Positions 44,101 through 56,933 of a stretch of 64,000 nt of DNA are shown piece after piece. Position numbers and translations under genes: made by a program. The notes beneath the pieces are model-generated. The model had not been told where the DNA came from. It ran no database searches and saw only the letters and a list, made by a program, of their open reading frames with translations. The stretch spans positions 81,186,501 to 81,250,500 of the forward strand of contig BSWB01000004.1 of NCBI GenBank assembly GCA_033239125.1. Direction: 5' to 3'. How positions within the stretch are numbered: position 1 is the stretch's first letter; each line of letters begins with the position of its first letter. Source of the stretch: Fagopyrum homotropicum (lineage: Eukaryota > Streptophyta > Magnoliopsida > Caryophyllales > Polygonaceae).

Positions 44101-45207
44101 AGGTGGAGAGTGTGATCCGCCATTGTCATTCCTTGCCATGTGGAGGCCATGCTAGCTCACACAAGACTTGTACTAAGGTGTTGCAATCGGGATTCTTTTG
44201 GCCAAGATTGTTCAAGGATGTGCAGAATTTTGTGGTAGCTTGTGATGCTTGCCAAAGGACGGGCAACATCTCAAGGAGGAATGAGATGCCCTTGAACAAC
44301 ATACAAGAAGTGAAGATATTTGATGTGTGGGGTGTGGACTTCATGGGGCCATTCCCCTCTTCATGTGGCAACCTCTACATCCTATTGGCGGTGGACTATG
44401 TTTTGAGATGGGTGGAGGCAATCGCCTCTCCCACAAATGATGCCAAGGTTGTGGTGCGGTTCTTCAACCGAGTTATCTTCCCTAGGTTTAGAACACCAAG
44501 GGTGATCATAAGTGATGGAGGGAAGCACTTCACCAATAGGAACTTCGGGACACTTTTGGCTAAGTATGGGGTAACTCGTAAGGTAGCAACACCTTACCAT
44601 CCCCCAAACTAGTGGCCAAGTGCAGATCTCCAACCGGGAGATAAAGGGAATTCTAGAGAAGACAGTTTTAAGGACGAGAAAGGATTGGACTATGAAGCTC
44701 GATGATGACTTGTGGGCTTATAGAACCGCTTTCAAGACACCGATTGGCACCACTCCTTAGAAGCTAGTTTATGGCAAGTCTTGCCACCTTCCGGTGGAGA
44801 TGGAGCATAGAGCTTATTGGGCCATAAGGTGGCTGAATTTTGACCTCAAGGAGGCTGGAGAGAAGAGATTGCTAGACATGAACGCTCTTGAGGAGATCCG
44901 GTTGGATGCCTATGAAAACGCCCGGATCTACAAAGAAAGGACCAAACGTTGGCATGATAAGTGTCTCATCCCGAAAGAGTTGAGTGAAGGCGACCTTGTC
45001 CTTCTCTTCAACTCAAGGCTGCGGCTCTTCCCCGGAAAGCTTAAGTCAAGATGGACGGGTCCTTATGTGGTGAAGAGGATCTTTCCCCACGGAGCGGTTG
45101 AGATAGGAGGGGAGCATTGTGGAGATTTTAAGGTGAATGGGCACCGGTTGAAGAGGTATATCCCGGGAGCTCCGGTGGATATGATTGCCCCACTTCACCT
45201 TGAGTGA
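41131..45207 (+). pseudogene. pol: pol of element D
   Basis: Protease DLGAS at about 41502, RT with VVPKKGG and FMDD near 43045, RNase H with EIMCDAS near 43480 and ADHLSRL near 43820, integrase HHCC at about 44120-44260, and Asp/Asp of the DDE core near 44339 and 44511. The frame is open from about 40370 to 43950. A 13-bp deletion between two GTGTCTA repeats (seen against B at about 23051) shifts it near 43917. An extra C near 44605 shifts it back, and TAG at 44758 replaces a Tyr codon. The final part runs to TGA at 45205. Without these it would be a full-length Athila pol. Confidence 0.92.
42054..42186 (+). promoter_or_regulatory. dyad word cluster inside pol of D
   Basis: In the protease-RT spacer and in frame: AACCACGG, ACCACGCCCGTGGTTT, CCCGTGGAA, TTCCACGGCCGTGG, CCCGTAATTTT, CCCGTGGTTT. 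The words are those of the element's own LTR. Confidence 0.65.
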
Positions 45208-46908
45208 GACGCCCCCGAGTTTGGTCAAGCTAATGACCTTAAAGAAGCGCTTAATGGGAGGCAACCCATTGGTAATCGTTTTTCCCTTTTCGTTTTTGTT
45301 TTTGTTTTTGTTTTGATTTTTCTGTTTTTGTGTGTTTGGTGTGCTTTGTGTGTGTGCTAGAGCCTTGGTAGCATGGAAGCCTTGCATGGCATGTGGATGA
45401 TGATGATGAGTCCCTCATCAATTGTGGGTGGAGCAGACGCGGGACTTGGACGGCTAGCGGTGCCTAGCGCGGATCCCGACGCCATAACGAACACTTTGAG
45501 CTCTCTACCATCGTTGATTGGATTATTCTACATCACTCCATTTGAATGATCCCAAATACCAAAGCAAACCATTTTTAGATTATGAGAACCCTCTTTCACT
45601 CTTCTTTACTTCATTTACACATTGGGGACAATGTGTTTCTAAGTATGGGGTGGGGTTTGCATGATCTTTTGCATGATTAGCATCTAGGGTAGTTTCTTTT
45701 AGGCACATGCTTCATTATGTCTTGCATTGTACATACACATTTCGAAAAATCCAAAAAAATCAGAAAATTTTAAAACATTTTAGTGCTTCTAAGCTTGGGA
45801 ATGACCCTTATGATGAGATTGTTGTGTGGATTGGTTATGGATGGCTTTATGTGTTGAATAGATGAATGCATATGTGGACTTTAAGTACTTATCTTGAATC
45901 CCATGAATGGATTGTGATCATGATGTTTGTCTTGATTGAATTGAGTATTGAAAGTCGAAATTATATGCTAGTTCTTGCACATCATCTAGGGGTGATTAAG
46001 GGAATTCATCTTTCTCTACTTCTCATCTTGATCATGTTGTTTGAGCACCTCAATTAATATAAATTTGACCTCTTTTGACCCATCCGGGAATAGGAGCATG
46101 CTAGTGTGTTGATGTGTGTGAAAAGCAAGTGTGGGGTGAAGTTGTTGATTGATGAATGTTATGAATGAAATGTTGAATTTGTTGTGAAAAGTGTAGACAA
46201 AAATGTAGGTTTGGGGACGTTGGTTTAAATGACGAGTAACTCGGCACCATTCACATAATCGGGTGTTTGTGCCTTGCCAAAATCAAATAAATCGATAGTC
46301 CTAATGAGCTTTGGTATGTGTGCCCGGTGTGGATGCACCTCGAAAAATAAAAAAGCCCGAGGATGGCTAATCACCAAGGTTCCGGCTTTTGTACACCAAT
46401 GCCATTGTCTCAAAAATAAGTGAAAGAAAAAGAAAAGAAAAGAAAAGAAAGAAAAAAAATGGAGAAAATATACACTTGTGGGAAGTTGATAAAAATGTGA
46501 AGTTGTGAAGTTAGTTCCATTCCCGGATTAGCATCACATAGCCTAGAAAAATTCCCACCTAATCACAACATTTCTTGGCCTTTTATTTTACAAGCCCTTG
46601 TGACCTATTTGCATGTGTGTAAGACTTAGTGATCTAGATTGAATATGCTCATGATCATCTTGACTTCTTCATTTTCGCATTTCATGCATGCTTTCGAGTT
46701 AAGTGTAATTGTCTTTCTATGCCATCATTTATCTGACACATGATTGCTTGTCCATTGCCATGAGCATGACTATGAAGGTGATCCAATATTAGAAGCACAA
46801 TTCCAAAAATATTTTCAGATTTTCATGCATGCATAAATCATGTCATCTCTTAGTCTATAGTTGGGGACTTGCTCGGGGACGAGCAAAACCTTAAGTATAG
46901 GGTATTTT
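45208..46908 (+). other. 3' untranslated region of D
   Basis: Post-stop hairpins GGTC/GACC (45223-45238) and AATGGG-AGGCAA-CCCATT (45253-45270). Internal PPT-like TAAGTATGGGGTGGGG near 45640, conserved block at 46233-46400, inverted pair GTGCTTCTAA (45783) / TTAGAAGCAC (46789), and terminal PPT ending at 46908. No ORF of substance. Confidence 0.78.
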
Positions 46909-48735
46909 TGATAACACGATTTATGACTTAGGGTTAGGCACTCATTTAGATAGTTTTTCCACTCATTCATGCATGGTTTAGCACTAGTTCATGACGTTTG
47001 CACTCAATTCATGTATTTTGTCGAGATAGACGTCTACACGGACTTTTGCATGCTTTGTAGGTATTTGGGAGATTTAGGAGCTTAATCGATACATTCGAGA
47101 ATCGTTCCTCGAGATGACACGCCTTCGGACTCATTAGAATGCAAGCTAGGGGCTAAGGAGGACTCATGGGACCTTGTTGTTGCATGCCATGCACCAAATC
47201 GTGACTTAATGATCCAAAACAAGCTGAGGCACCAAAACCACAGTCACTGGGACTTCCACGGGGGTGGAAATGGGCCGTGGTTTTTGCCAGACGGTTGTGA
47301 CAGCTGTGCCACGATCTTCATGGCCGACTCTTGCAAATTTGTAGGATAAAAGGTGGTCCTGCAAGGCTGAAAAGGATCCATTCTGACTCCTATTCTCTCA
47401 CACACTCTCAACAAGAAAGATTCTCTCAATTGGAAGCTTGGATTGGTGCTACTCTTGGAGGAGAAGAAAAGTTCCATTGGAGAAGAAGAGAAGAACACAC
47501 CATTACTAGTCTTTGATAGATTTTAGAGTGAAGATTATCGGAATCATTTTCTAGGGTTGTAAGAATCGATTGAACCTTCTTTTGAAGGGTTGTGAGTCTT
47601 TCTAAATCTCATATTCAGCTTAGTTCGCCTTGTTCTACTTGTTCATCTCTTTCTCTTCATTTTCTTGCAAATGGATGCCATGATTTTATGCTTGATGATT
47701 TCGATTGTGATGATGTATGTTGTTGGCTCTATAGATGCAATTCTAGGGTAAGGAAAGGATGATTATGGCGTGGACTATGATAGAATAGACTTAAATGTAT
47801 GCTTGGATGATTCGTTTGATTGAACCTAGTCACTGTTAGAAACCACGGTTTGTTCTAAACAAACCACGGCCGTGGATCTTGATGAACACCCCGTGATTTT
47901 GATTAACTTGCTTGTAATGATAAATCCAAGTGTTAGGTTGTTAGATTGTGGAAATCCTAGTGTTTGTTGAGTTAAATCTATCCTAGGGTGACCTAGTGTT
48001 AGCAACTAAGTGTTAGAAGAGACCTACCCGGTAATTCTTACTCTTAGATACCGAAGATGACGAACTTTAGGTAGTAGTGAGCCTCACAAGCTGTTATTGG
48101 ACTGAGTGTGCTAGGATAGGTGTTTAGGACTTGCCTTCCCGAGACTTACCCGGTGAGGAGAGGTTAGATCCCTAGATAACCATCCGGTTTGTGTAGAATT
48201 CCTATCCTTAGGCTCTTTGAGACTTACCCGGTAATGAGACCTTAGGAACGGACTAACGGACCATGAGACCTACCCGGTAATTGATCCCAATCTATAAACA
48301 CTTACTCCCAACATACTATTGTTAATCCAAGGAATGATTAGATAGCTTGAGTCCTATGACATAACCGGAACTTCCAACCCCTAGAATCCGCTTTTCTCCC
48401 TTTGATTACATATTTCGTATTTGCTTGTTTACTTGTGGTGTTAGCTTAGTTGATTGTCGATTTCGCATGATTTGTGATCTTTGATTGATCACCTAAAAAC
48501 CAAACCAAAAACATTGAGATTTTCATTTCTTTATTCCTTTCTCTTTTCATAGTCTAGATCTTCACTATCCTTAGTCACTAACCGATTCAATCTCACCTCA
48601 GTCTTTGTGTTCGACCTCGGAATACTATCCCTACTACAAAACGTCCCGTACACTCCGGGTTCGCTAGGAGTTAGGAGAAATATATCGAGTTATAAATTTA
48701 AGGCTTTTTGCGTGCATCTATTCCTAGACGTAACA
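46909..48735 (+). repeat. 3' LTR of D
   Basis: 1827 bp, TGATAACACG to CGTAACA, followed by TSD GCCAC. Same motif layout as the 5' copy. Confidence 0.94.
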
Positions 48736-48740
48736 GCCAC

Positions 48741-49478
48741 CAGGCGCAGGGGTGGCACTACGGCGCCGTTGGGGGCGTTGACACCTTCCGCCGGGGCGCC
48801 AGCTTGCTTCCGCGGCTGCGTTTTCTTCACTAGTAGGTTCCTCCCTCCCTTTCTCTTCGTTCCTTCCTTAGACCTTATGTTGATACCTAGCTAGAAGCAT
48901 GTTAGGTTGGACCTATGACTCTTGAGAATGCCATCTTGTGGCTTGAACCTATGTGCCCTTGAATCATTAGTGATCTTGTGTGTGTGAAGACCTTATGGTC
49001 TCTCTTCCATCTTACCTTCTTCTTCCAGCTTTGAGTTGTGCTTGAACTCTTATAGGGTGTGGGTTGTTGTTCCCTCTTTCTTTTGCTTATCATGTTCTTG
49101 ACCTCTTATAGGTTCAAGAAAGTTTCCTAGCTTCTAGTTGTTTAACTCCATGTTTGGTTTTAACTTTGGAGAGTCTTGGTGTGAGTTGCGAGATTGATGT
49201 TGATGTATATATCTTGGTGATCAGGCTTTGGTTAGTTTGATTTGATTAGCTTTGAGACGAGGTAAGTCCTCGGACTTACTTAGCCGCTTTTATGCCTTAT
49301 TTGATTATGGTGGTGTTTGTTTATCGCTTTTGACCATGAAAACGGATTAGGATTTACTTGACCATATTTATTATTGGCCTATCGTTACTACTATTATCGG
49401 ACGGTAACATCACTGCTTAGCTCACGAGGGAGAGTAGGATGTTCTCTGCGACCAGGCCATACATGGTATACGGGCAGG
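48741..49478 (+). repeat. 5' LTR of G, part 2
   Basis: Continues the G LTR after D. Begins with the remaining GC words (GCGCAGGGGTGGC, CGCCGGGGCGCC), and contains the hairpin GAGGTAAGTCC-TC-GGACTTACTTAGC at 49259-49284. Ends at TSD GCAGG (49474-49478) of the next insertion. No gene seen. Confidence 0.8.
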
Positions 49479-50067
49479 TGTTCGCCCCTAGAGGTGTGTG
49501 CAAATAAGCTTTATATTTATAAAACTAGAATCAAGCAAGCGAACCCGCAGTGTACGGATCGATATAGTTAAGCAAGAATTCCAGAGTATAGGACACAGGG
49601 ATTTGGGTGGAACGAACTCGATTGCAGGTTATCAAGCGGTTAATATGAGAGTTTTGCAGATATTGGGAAAACAACAATCCTAAAGATCCACGTATCCAGC
49701 TGTGGCAATCGATTCAAGATATACTAATGATGTAAAGACAGAGTTAAGATATGCAAAGGTATACTAATGTAAGGTAATCGTACGGTTGAGGTTCCAAAAA
49801 CCTTATATAACTCACCCAAAAGACTCTTCCTATACAGGTTGATGAGGCTCAATATAGAAAGGTTCTAAGGACAAGGATTAACATCAAATACCCAAACCTA
49901 TGATCTAAAGATCAAGACTAACTTATCCGATTGAGGTTGTTGAGGCTCACAATCGAGGTAGAGGTTGTTGAGGCTTCACTACCACCTAGAAAAGACAAGT
50001 CTAAACTAAGCTAAAGCAAATCTTTAACTTTGGATCAAGATAAAAGCAGGCTCGTAAACTTTAAGAG

Positions 50068-50126
50068 AATTACGGTTGGATCTTGAGATTCCACGGTCGT
50101 GGAACTCAAGAACAGCCCGTAATTTT
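50068..50126 (-). promoter_or_regulatory. dyad hairpin, downstream site, solo LTR
   Basis: AATTACGG / CCGTAATT perfect outer arms, TCTTGAG / CTCAAGA middle arms, centre CCACGGTCGTGG (50091-50102). Confidence 0.68.
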
Positions 50127-50689
50127 GGGTTTTCGGCGACAATTCTCTAACTCTCAGGGTCTAATCAATTTACAATCGATCTATCATTATCTAAGCCACA
50201 ACTATCAACCCTTCACCTTAGAATTGTTAAGGGTTTTTAGCCAATAACAGTCATATTGATATTAATTCAAGATTAAAAAGGTAAAAGATGGGAACTTTCA
50301 AGAACTATCAATAATCTTCAATTGAATCTTAGAATCACAATCAAGAATAGGTGTTTGTCAAAAGATTCAAAACGGGATAAACAATCACAGTCTTAGGAAA
50401 GAAAAGAAACGGGATGTCAATCCGATCCTAAAGCAAACCTAAGCAAGAAGAGGAATCTTCTTGCAAAAATCCTCCAAGAACTTCGATCTTCCACACGAAG
50501 ATCACAAACAGCAACTCTCCAATACGAACTTTGGAACTTCAATGAGATCTTCAAAATCACCTCCAAGAATGAGGGTTTGTGTTGCTAAGCGTGCGTTTTT
50601 GCCGCTAAACTTTAGGGTTGAAAGGTCGTAAGCGAGGTAGCGAGGTCTTGGGGCTGTCACCGTCTTCTGGAGAAATTGACTCTCCCTAA

Positions 50690-50905
50690 ATCTCCCTTTT
50701 TGGAGGTTTTGACTCCTTCTAGTCTCCCTTTGGAGAAATTGGCTCCTTCTACTCTCCCTTTGGAGAAATTGGCTCCCTCTACTCTCCCTTTGGAGAAATT
50801 GGCTCCCTTTGGAGGTTTTGACTCCTTCTGGAGGTTTTGGCTCCTTCTACTCTCCCTTTGGAGAAATTGACTCCTTCTACTCTCCCTTTGGAGAAATTGG
50901 CTCCC
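50690..50905. repeat. 30-bp tandem repeat downstream of solo-LTR TATA
   Basis: About seven imperfect units containing CTCCCTTTGGAGAAATTGGC (plus strand) in and around the array. Each unit has inverted CTCC..GGAG pieces. On the LTR's own strand it lies just after the TATA box, inside the transcribed leader. Confidence 0.8.
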
Positions 50906-50999
50906 TTCAATGTTGAAGGCTCTCGAATATTTATAGGAATAAACCTAGGGTTTAAAGATAAAACCCTAAATATTTGGGCTGAAAAGAAGTCGAATCCGC

Positions 51000-51220
51000 T
51001 AGTATCAGAAGATACTCTGGGCCGCGTTCGAAGGTATCAGAGAATACTTTGGCGCGTCTGACGGTATCAGAAAATACTTTGGGCCGCATCCGACGGTATC
51101 AGAGAATACTTTGGGCCGCGTCCGACGGTATCAGAGAATACTTTGGGCCGCGTCCGACGGTATCAGAGAATAATTTGGGCCGCGTCCGAAGGTATCAGAA
51201 AATACTTTGGTCGCGTCCTA
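51000..51220. repeat. 32-bp tandem repeat upstream of solo-LTR TATA
   Basis: About seven units of GGTATCAGAGAATACTTTGG plus a GCCGCGTCCGAC tail. On the LTR's own strand it sits in U3, about 70 bp upstream of the TATA box, in the place of the CCACGG cluster of element A. Confidence 0.82.
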
Positions 51221-51459
51221 AATTCGTTTTATGCTCCTTTTTGTCTCGCTTCGAGGCTTAATCCTTAAATATGCTATTTTGCTCCATAATTCGCCAAATT
51301 ACCTACAAATGCAATAAAACTCTGTGTAGACCTCTATTCTTGCAAAGTAGGTAAATATAACCATAAATGCCATGAATGTATGTCTATGCATGCAAAATAA
51401 AGGGAAAATCTATATAAATACATGCCTAAAAATAGGTCATAATTCATGTCATCAGCAGG

Positions 51460-52075
51460 CTTCTTCGCCACTCCCCATGGTATACGGCTTGAGCTCCGCC
51501 ACAATCCTATAGGTTACACGGGGACAGAGGCGAGAGTTATAAGACTCTCGTCTCACACTTTAATGAGTGGAATTAGAAATGGAATAATCTAAAAAGAGAA
51601 TAACAATCGGAAGTGTATATGTATGAGCATGTTGCGTGTTATTTATTCTTATGTGTGGTTGTTCCATATTATTTTTATAATGCCTAGAATGTGAGCTAAC
51701 GATTTCAAACCATTTTGTGTAGATGCCTTCCAGGTTAGGGATGCTGCCGAGTGAGGTTGAGGAGTGGACAACCGAGTGGTCTCCGTAAATTATAGGACAT
51801 GGGCGTTTTTGGGTTTTCCTTGTATTGTCGGATTATGTCGTGTTGTAAGTTTTGGATTCCCTTACATTTAATGTCGTTTTGAGGACTCGGCTGAGTATCA
51901 AACTTGTAACCCTTCCTTTGTTTTCTTGCATACATTATGAACTATTTTGAGTCTTACGCCTTTATTTGTGCCATGTTGGAAAGGCCCGGTGAGATTGTTG
52001 TTAGGCTAAGGGTCGGGACAAATTGTGTGGTCTCGCCCGTAGCATTCCGATATCCCGCAAATTCGGGGTGTTACT
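51460..52075 (+). repeat. 5' LTR of G, part 3
   Basis: Continues the G LTR after the solo LTR and ends GGGGTGTTACTA before the PBS. Total LTR without insertions is about 2.0 kb. No ORF. Confidence 0.78.
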
Positions 52076-52078
52076 AAG

Positions 52079-52090
52079 TGGTATCAAAGC
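52079..52090 (+). other. primer binding site of G, tRNA-Met type
   Basis: TGGTATCAAAGC, one mismatch to the site of C. Confidence 0.85.
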
Positions 52091-52510
52091 CCTAGGTTGA
52101 AAACAATGGCACTCACAACCTTCTAAAGGCCGAATGAGGAATAAACAGAACCCCCAGGTGTTTTGACTTTTCGTTTTCAAAATTCATATGCACGAGTCGG
52201 GATTGGGTTAGAATGTACAGGACCTCCACTCCTCACGCAAACCTTGGCGACGTAGATTTCTGGATATGATGTATATATTAAATATATAATTGCATAGTTA
52301 TATATATGTATATGGCCTTAGGGTGATTTTTGACTTGTATGTATCTAGATATGCATGTGACCTTAGGTTGATTGGGCTTCTATGCCTTGGTTGCTTTTGG
52401 ATTTCGGCTTCTTTCCTTTATGCTTTATAAGTCCCTTTCATATTAATTACAAGTACGATATATATTTATACCTATTAAAAGTAAATATAAACAAACGGAA
52501 ACGATATCAG

Positions 52511-53870
52511 ATGACACGTACGAGAGCTACCGCATATGTAGGACCCGCCAGGGGTAGACCAACTCTACAATCTACCGTCCCGAGACGGGGACGAGTAGGG
52601 AGACCTCCAAGCACGAGAGTTTGGGGACGTATCCCCATTTTGGACCCACCAGCTGTGGATCCGCCAAAAGTTGAGGTTCCCGTCGAGAACATGGCACAGA
52701 GAGTTATTTCAGAGGCTAGAAAGAGGAAAATTGTTATGTCCGGGGTGCATAGTTCCCTATCTGCTAGGACCGGAGGAGCAACGATTGGGGTTACGGTATT
52801 TGAGGATTACGTACGTCGAGTTGAGGAGGCGTTCAGGACTGGAGCACCACCTCCAGCACCACCGGTGCCTGTGCCTGCACCAGTACCTACGAGATCTTTT
52901 TAGGTCTCGCAGAGGGCTACTCAAATTAGGGATGCACCAGAGGTAGTTGCACATGCGATAGTAGTACCCGAGCCAGTTGTTGAGATTGCTAGAGATAGAG
53001 AGGAGCTGAGGGTTCCTAGGCCCGGTTCATGGTTGAAGGCTTTCAACCAGTAGCATGTACCCTACTTCGACGGAAAGGTGGGGTTAGAGGTGGAGCATTT
53101 GAATGAGTGTGGAGTCATTAGAGGCGATCCGTTGCACAAAGGAGAGGCATGTAAAGATAGTCCAGTCTTTGTTCCGAGAGCAGGCCCAATATTGGTGGAG
53201 GTTGGTGAGAGGAGGTGAGACACAAATGGACCAATTGCTGAGTCTCGTTAGAGAGACATTTTGTCCGGATTCATTAAGGAGAGACCGAGTCCATGATTTC
53301 TTACAGACTGTGTTTAAGGACATCCTAGTTATCGAGGCGATTAGGCATTTCCAAGCGGAGTTGTCTTTGTTTGGGCCCGCCGCACCTCCGGCGGACCAGC
53401 ATGTGTATCTCTTTTGTAGGAGATTGAGGGAGTCTACCCGTGCATACCTTAAGGGATTCCGTTGTGACTGCTTGGCTGAGTCCCATTACCGAGCATCGGC
53501 ATACGAGAGAGACCGACCAGGGTGTAGGAGAGGGCCACAGTCGGAGGGTCAAACAATCGTCAAAGCACGGGACCTACTAGTATGGGTGCAGGAGCCTCAG
53601 GGAAGGGGCGTGGCCCAGTGCAGGGACGTTCGAGTCATCCGCATTCTACTCAGGCGTCAGATAGAGGGAGGCAGTGTTATAACTGCAGAGGACAAGGACT
53701 TCTTAGGCCCGATTGTAGGAAGCCTCTTCTGACTTGTTTCTCTTGCGGCCAGACGGGTCATAGGGCCGTTTATTTGAGACGGGGAGGGGCACCGTCACAG
53801 CAGGGGTCTTCGTTTGCTAGCGGGGCAGGTGGAGGACAGAGGCCACCTTAGGTTCCGGCTCAATGTTTTC
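52511..53870 (+). pseudogene. gag: gag of element G, degenerate
   Basis: The ATG at 52511 begins MTRTRATAYVG. A basic and Pro-rich N-terminus ends at a TAG (52901). The gag domain (IVQSLFREQAQYWW ... LRRDRVHDFLQ) is open in another frame at 53103-53732. The nucleocapsid at about 53660-53800 shows CYNCRGQGLLRPDC and CFSCGQTGHRAVYL: the His of knuckle 1 and the last Cys of knuckle 2 are lost. Frameshifts separate the parts. Confidence 0.8.
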
Positions 53871-53959
53871 AGCAGAGGGTACAAAGTCAGACACGTACAC
53901 AGGGGTCAACTCAAGGTCAAGGTTGTGGTAGAGGCCGTGGTGGAGGTACACAGGAGACC

Positions 53960-55680
53960 CTTGGCACACAGGCCAGGGTATTTGAGTTGAGGAGCGTTGT
54001 TGATCCAGCGGCGTTGGCAGCTACAGGTACTATTAAAATTTATGGACTTCTGGTCCGAGTTTTGTTCGATAAGGGTACCACGCACTCTTTTATATCTGAT
54101 GACTGTGTAGCTAGGTTGTCCTTAGTTACGGTAGAGAGGAGACCCTTCATTGGGAGGTTACCCGATGGGGGTAGGGTTAGTGATATCCGAGAGGTATGCG
54201 GTTGTCTCATACGTTTGGGAAACCGAGATTGGTTAACCGACTTCTATGTCATGCACTTAGTGCGTGAAGAAGTCATCCTTGACATGGACTGGAAGGACCG
54301 CCATCGAGCCATTTTGGACATCAGCCACTGGACCGTGATAGTTACCACGGAGACGGGACACGAGGTGATTTTCCTAGGGTGGGACCTCGGGAAGCCGGTA
54401 CAGTCATTAGTGCGGTCCGATCCGCGAGACTTATCGGGCAGGAATGCGAGGCCTTCTATTGGAGCGTGAGTTTTTGAGCGTATTTGGGAGCCACCCGGAT
54501 TACCACCGCAGAGGAGCGTTGATTTTGCTATTGAGTTGGAGCCCGGCACGAGGACGTTCTCCAAGGCTCCATACCGCATGGCACCGATCGAGTTGCTGGA
54601 GGTGAAGAAGTAGCTCGAGGAGTTAGTTGAGAGGGGTTTCATACACCCGAGCATTTCCCCTTGCGGTGCACCGGTCTTCTCCGTCAAGAAGAAGGATGGA
54701 TCTTTGAGACTCTGCACTGATTACCGGGAATTGAACAAAGTCACCGTCAAGAACAATTACCCTCTACCGCGCATCGATGATCTGTTAGACAAGTTACAGG
54801 GAGCTTCCGTGTTTTCACGCATTGTCTTGAGGTCAGGCTATCATAAGTTGAGGGTGAGAGAGGAGTACCTTGCCGAAGACGGCATTCAGGATGAGATACA
54901 ACCATTATGAGTTTGTCGTGATGCAATTCAGGCTCACGAATGCACCCGCCGTCTTAATGGAGTTGATGAACGGTATCTTCATTGACTTCTTGGACCAGTT
55001 TGTGGTAGTGTTTATAGATGATATCTTAGTTTACTCCCGGAGTACGGAGGAGCATGCACGACACCTGAAGACGGTTCTTCGAGTCCTTCAGGATAGAGAG
55101 TTGTATGCAAAGCTCTCTAAGTGCGAGTTTTGGATGTCTGAGGTGGCATTCCTAGGTCATATAGTTTCCGCCGAGGGTGTCATGGTTGACCCGGCAAAGA
55201 TAGAGTCCGTTTCCTCATGGCCGCCTCCTAGGACTATCAAGGAGATGCGTAGTTTCTTGGGCTTAGCAGGGTATGACCACCGATTTGTTGAGTGTTTCTC
55301 CGTGATTTCACGCCCACTTACTTCCTAGCTGAGGAAGTCTACCACATTCGTCTAGTCCGAGCCTTGTCAGCGCTGCTTTTGAGGAGCTGAAGAGGAGGCT
55401 GACCTCCGCTCCTGTTTTGGCCCAGCCCGAGGGCGTAGACGATTTCGTTGTATATAGTGACGCCTCCAAGCTAGGCTTGGGGTGCATTTTGATACAGAGG
55501 GGTAGGGTTATTGTGTACGCTTCTCGGTAGCTGAAGCTGTACAAGGAGAATTTTCCCACCCATGATCTTGAGCTAGCGGTAGTGATTCCTGCCCTGAAGA
55601 TTTGGCGACACTACTTGTACGGGGTTACGTGCTAGATCTTCATAGACCATAAAGAGTCTGAAGTATATATTCACTCATGA
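53960..55680 (+). pseudogene. pol: pol of G: protease, RT, RNase H
   Basis: Protease LFDKGTTHSFIS at about 54060: the Thr of the DTG triad is Lys, so activity is unlikely. RT begins near 54485 (PPGLPPQRSVDF), with KKDGSLRLCTDYRELN, a frameshift near 54890, and catalytic FIDDILVYS near 55013. RNase H has VVYSDASKLGLG near 55450 and several stops (TAG at about 55326, 55528 and 55633). Domain order and motifs match C closely. Confidence 0.83.
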
Positions 55681-55684
55681 GAAA

Positions 55685-56930
55685 TTGAATAACCGCCAGA
55701 GGAGATGGTTAGAGTTGATTAAGGACTTCGATTTGGAGATTTTGTACCATCGGGGAAAGGTGAACGTAGTCGCCAATGCTTTGAGTAGGAGGACTCCTCG
55801 AGAGGAGGCTATAGCACGACTTACGGTTCAGCAACAACTGAGGACGGATTTGATAGAGTTAGAGATGGATATCCGATTCCCGAATATGGATTGTTGTTTG
55901 TCCGAGTTTAAGGTACTTCCTGACCTGTCCGGAAAACCCGTCAAAAGTAGGAGGGATGCCCTGTTTTGATGAGGATCAGAGATAGGATGAGTAGAGGTGA
56001 GGCACCGCAGTTTACGGTAGGAGAAGAAGGCTTACTGAGATGCAAGGGGCGTATTTGTGTACCGTCGGACCCAAAGTTGAGAGAGCGGATTTTACGTGAG
56101 GCATATTTTACACCTTACTTTGTGCATCCAGGCACGTGTAAGATGTACCAGAACCTTAGGAAATCTTACTGGTGGGACGGGCTACAACCCGATGTAGCGA
56201 GATAAGTTGGCCGATGCGCGACCTACCAGCAGGTCAAGATCGAGCACCGGAGACACGGAGGAGAGCTTCACCCATTTCCCGTGCCGTAGTGGAAGTGGGA
56301 GGATATATCAATGGACTTCGTTACTGGGTTGAGACCGAGTAGGAGCTTTGACAAGATTTGGATATTAGTAGACCGGTTGACGAAGACCGCACGTTTCATC
56401 CCCATCCGGGAGACGTGGCCGGTGAGTCATCTAGCCGAGGAGTTTACCCGTCAGATTGTGAGATTGCACGGAGTACCGAGGACCATTATCTCAGATAGGG
56501 ACGGGCGTTTTACCTCGAGTTCAGGGTAGGAGCCCAGGTGTTGGGGAGGGTATCACCGACTCGGGGTGGCAGACGATTCGACATTAAGGAGGAGTTGAGC
56601 CCCATATTTTTCGGTCCAATCGAGATAGTGGAGAGAGTTGGTGAGGTGGCATACCGACTGGCGTTGCCCCCACGGTTGAAGGGTATACATCCGGTATTCC
56701 ATGTGTATCTATTGAGAGAGTATATCCATGACCTGAGACACATCATTGGCCACAAGGATCTTATGGTCGAGTCGTACCATACTTTTGTAGAGAATCCAAT
56801 AGCGGTTTTGAAGCGGAGTACGAGATGCCTTCGATCAAAGGAGATACCGATGCTGAGGGTGTAGTGGTCGAGGCGAGGAGCCGATGAGGCCACATGGGAG
56901 ACGGAGGATAGTATCCGTAGGAACTATTCC
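55685..56930 (+). pseudogene. RNase H end, truncated integrase and chromodomain of G
   Basis: RNase H C-terminal part (NNRQRRWLELIKDFDLEILYH split over 55685-55800), integrase zinc segment (55966-56205) and core with LVDRLTKTARF and ISDRDGRFTS. About 400 bp of the core, including the catalytic Glu region, is deleted at 56520 relative to C (32226-32633), joining at a short CGAG/TAGAG similarity. The chromodomain follows (about 56800-56930) with LKRSTRCLRSKEIPMLRV, a TAG, then a TWETEDSIRRNY match. Confidence 0.82.
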
Positions 56931-56933
56931 GAG

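Larger units (their letters stand above)
37500..48735 (+). mobile_element. Athila-like element D, complete structure
   Basis: 11,236 bp with both LTRs (1824 and 1827 bp), tRNA-Asp PBS, gag-pol, long 3' untranslated region, PPT and a perfect TSD GCCAC (37495-37499, 48736-48740). LTRs differ by about 3% in a sampled 265-bp stretch. The coding region has three frameshifts and one clear stop in about 5.7 kb, the best preserved pol after A. No extra 3' ORF. Confidence 0.95.
49479..51454 (-). repeat. reverse solo LTR related to element A
   Basis: 1976 bp, TGTTCGCCCC to GTCATCA, with perfect TSD GCAGG (49474-49478, 51455-51459). The left 1.1 kb is the reverse complement of the downstream part of A's LTR. 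No internal region, so a solo LTR formed by LTR-LTR recombination. TATA box on the minus strand (TATAAATA, 50928-50935) lies between two tandem repeat arrays. Dyad hairpin at 50068-50126. Confidence 0.9.
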
